Source: Propionibacteriaceae bacterium | Lineage (GTDB): Bacteria > Actinomycetota > Actinomycetes > Propionibacteriales > Propionibacteriaceae | Direction of reading: 5' to 3' | Assembly: GCA_030544185.1 (NCBI GenBank) | Contig: JAUNRO010000192.1 | Span: forward strand, 1 to 6,224 | DNA length: 6,224 nucleotides | Part shown: piece by piece, positions 5,066 to 6,224 of the stretch | How the letters are laid out: each line of letters opens with the position of its first letter | How positions within the stretch are numbered: position 1 is the first letter of the stretch | The notes under the pieces: generated by a model | What the model was told of the DNA's origin: nothing | The model's database searches: none | The model's input: the letters and a program-made list of their open reading frames with translations, nothing else | Translations under genes and position numbers: made by a program

Positions 5066-6224
5066 AGGTCGTGGTGATCGGCGCCGGCCTCGCCGGGCTG
5101 GCCGCCGCCTGCCACCTCACCGGCGCCGGCCACCAGGTCACGATCATTGAGCGGGAGGCCCATCCCGGCGGGCGGGCCGGCACGCTCACCCAGGACGGTT
5201 TCCGCTTCGATACCGGCCCGACGGTGTTCACGATGCCCGCATTCCTCGAACAGGCCCTGGCCGCCGTGGGTGCCGGCGTGGCCACCCACGTGCCGATGCG
5301 GCGCCTCGATCCGGCCTATCGGGCGCGCTTCGCCGATGGGTCGGTGATCGATGTCCGCGCCGGCGTGCCGGCGATGCGCGAGGAGATCGCCCGCACCAGT
5401 TCGCCGCGCGATGCGGCCGCCTTCGATGACTTCGTGCGGTGGCTGGAGGACCTCAACGACGTGGAGGTCCCGCACTTCATCGACCGCAACTATGACTCCC
5501 CGGCCGGTCTGCTCGCCCGGCCCGCTGCGGCCGCCCGGCTCCTGCGCCTGGGCGCGTTCGGCCGGTTCGGCCGGGTGGTGGAATCCCGCTTCGCCGATCC
5601 GCGCCTGCACCGGCTGTTCTCGTTCCAGGCGATGTATGCCGGGCTGGCCCCCGACCGCGCGCTCGCGGTCTATGCGCTGATCACCTATATGGATTCGATC
5701 GCGGGGGTGTACGCCCCGGAGGGCGGCATGCACGCCGTTCCGCGGGCGATGGCCGCCGCCGTGACCGCTGCCGGGGCCGAGCTTCACCTGAACCGCACCG
5801 TGACCAAGGTGCTGCGGATGCCCAACGGGCAGGTCGGCGGGGTCGAGTGCGCTGACGGAGAGCGGGTGCGGGCCGACGCGGTCGTCTGCACCCTCGACCC
5901 GCCGGTCGCGCGGCGGACCGTCCTCGCCGGGCTGAACGTGGCGCAGCCGCGGCGGCGGGAACGGTTCTCTCCCTCCGCCGTGGTTCTGCACCTGGGGGTG
6001 CGCGGCTCGGTCGCCGGGGACGTCCGCCATCACAACATCCACTTCGGCGAGGACTGGGCACCGGCCTTTGCCGATCTGCTGGACCGCGGGCGACTCATGG
6101 GCGACCCGAGCCGGATGGTGTGCGTGCCCTCGCTCGACGATCCGGGGGCCGCACCGCCCGGGCACGCCACGCTCTATGTCCTGGAGCCGGTGCCCAACCT
6201 CGACGCCAGCCGGATCGACTGGGT
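5062..6224 (+). CDS. crtI: Phytoene desaturase CrtI, cut by the right window edge
   Basis: FAD-dependent desaturase that converts phytoene to lycopene at the membrane surface. 387 complete codons are present without a stop; bacterial CrtI is normally about 490-520 aa, so roughly the last fifth, including the C-terminal FAD motif, is outside. The N-terminus is the Rossmann motif VVVIGAGLAG (3-12), then Glu30 and PGGRAGT (35-41), followed by GFRFDTGPTVFTMP (46-59), a CrtI hallmark. Further on, FQAMYAGLAP and the segment YAPEGGMHAVPRAMA match the CrtI substrate-domain core. Start ATG 5062 overlaps the crtE stop (ATGA) and has GGAGG at 5052-5056 with a 5-nt spacer, so it is translated with crtE. 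crtB commonly follows crtI in such clusters. Number of desaturation steps (four, to lycopene) is inferred from the cyclase genes present. Confidence 0.92.
   Translation, partial: MKVVVIGAGLAGLAAACHLTGAGHQVTIIEREAHPGGRAGTLTQDGFRFDTGPTVFTMPAFLEQALAAVGAGVATHVPMRRLDPAYRARFADGSVIDVRAGVPAMREEIARTSSPRDAAAFDDFVRWLEDLNDVEVPHFIDRNYDSPAGLLARPAAAARLLRLGAFGRFGRVVESRFADPRLHRLFSFQAMYAGLAPDRALAVYALITYMDSIAGVYAPEGGMHAVPRAMAAAVTAAGAELHLNRTVTKVLRMPNGQVGGVECADGERVRADAVVCTLDPPVARRTVLAGLNVAQPRRRERFSPSAVVLHLGVRGSVAGDVRHHNIHFGEDWAPAFADLLDRGRLMGDPSRMVCVPSLDDPGAAPPGHATLYVLEPVPNLDASRIDW

Noticed and set aside
4684..6165. Long minus-strand open frame (493 codons) opposite crtE and crtI
   Set aside because: Antisense to two confidently identified genes; repetitive low-complexity His/Gly/Arg translation and no plausible start context.

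Overview
This window is part of a carotenoid (aromatic C40) biosynthesis cluster from a high-GC Gram-positive bacterium, most likely an actinobacterium. The evidence is the very high GC content with G/C-ending codons, GTG starts, and the gene set: split lycopene cyclase crtYc/crtYd, crtU, and a CarH/LitR-type B12-binding MerR regulator next to crtE-crtI. I cannot name the genus. No mobile element, CRISPR array, tRNA or rRNA is visible, and coding density is close to complete.

The layout is two divergent operons leaving one 158-bp intergenic region (3786-3943). Leftward (minus strand) run litR/carH-like regulator (2907-3785), crtYc (2585-2917), crtYd (2248-2592), crtU (677-2251) and a glycosyltransferase cut by the left edge (1-680). 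Every junction overlaps (11, 8, 4 and 4 nt), so these five genes look like one translationally coupled transcript. Rightward (plus strand) run crtE (3944-5065) and crtI (5062 to the right edge), joined by an ATGA overlap.

Together the genes encode most of a route to isorenieratene. CrtE makes geranylgeranyl diphosphate and CrtI desaturates phytoene to lycopene. CrtYc+CrtYd cyclise lycopene to beta-carotene, and CrtU turns the beta rings into aromatic rings. Phytoene synthase (crtB) is not in the window and is expected just downstream of crtI. The early pathway genes lie on one side of the promoter region and the ring-tailoring genes on the other, with a probable light/coenzyme-B12 sensor as first gene of the tailoring operon.

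The two least ordinary points are the glycosyltransferase coupled directly to crtU, which suggests a glycosylated end product although plain isorenieratene has no hydroxyl, and the sequence details of the regulator. The regulator keeps the W-x9-EH adenosyl-capping motif and an H-x-x-G cobalamin-ligand motif. It lacks a histidine right after the Trp, where Thermus CarH has its light-state cobalt ligand, and it has Ser where the cobalamin motif is usually acidic.
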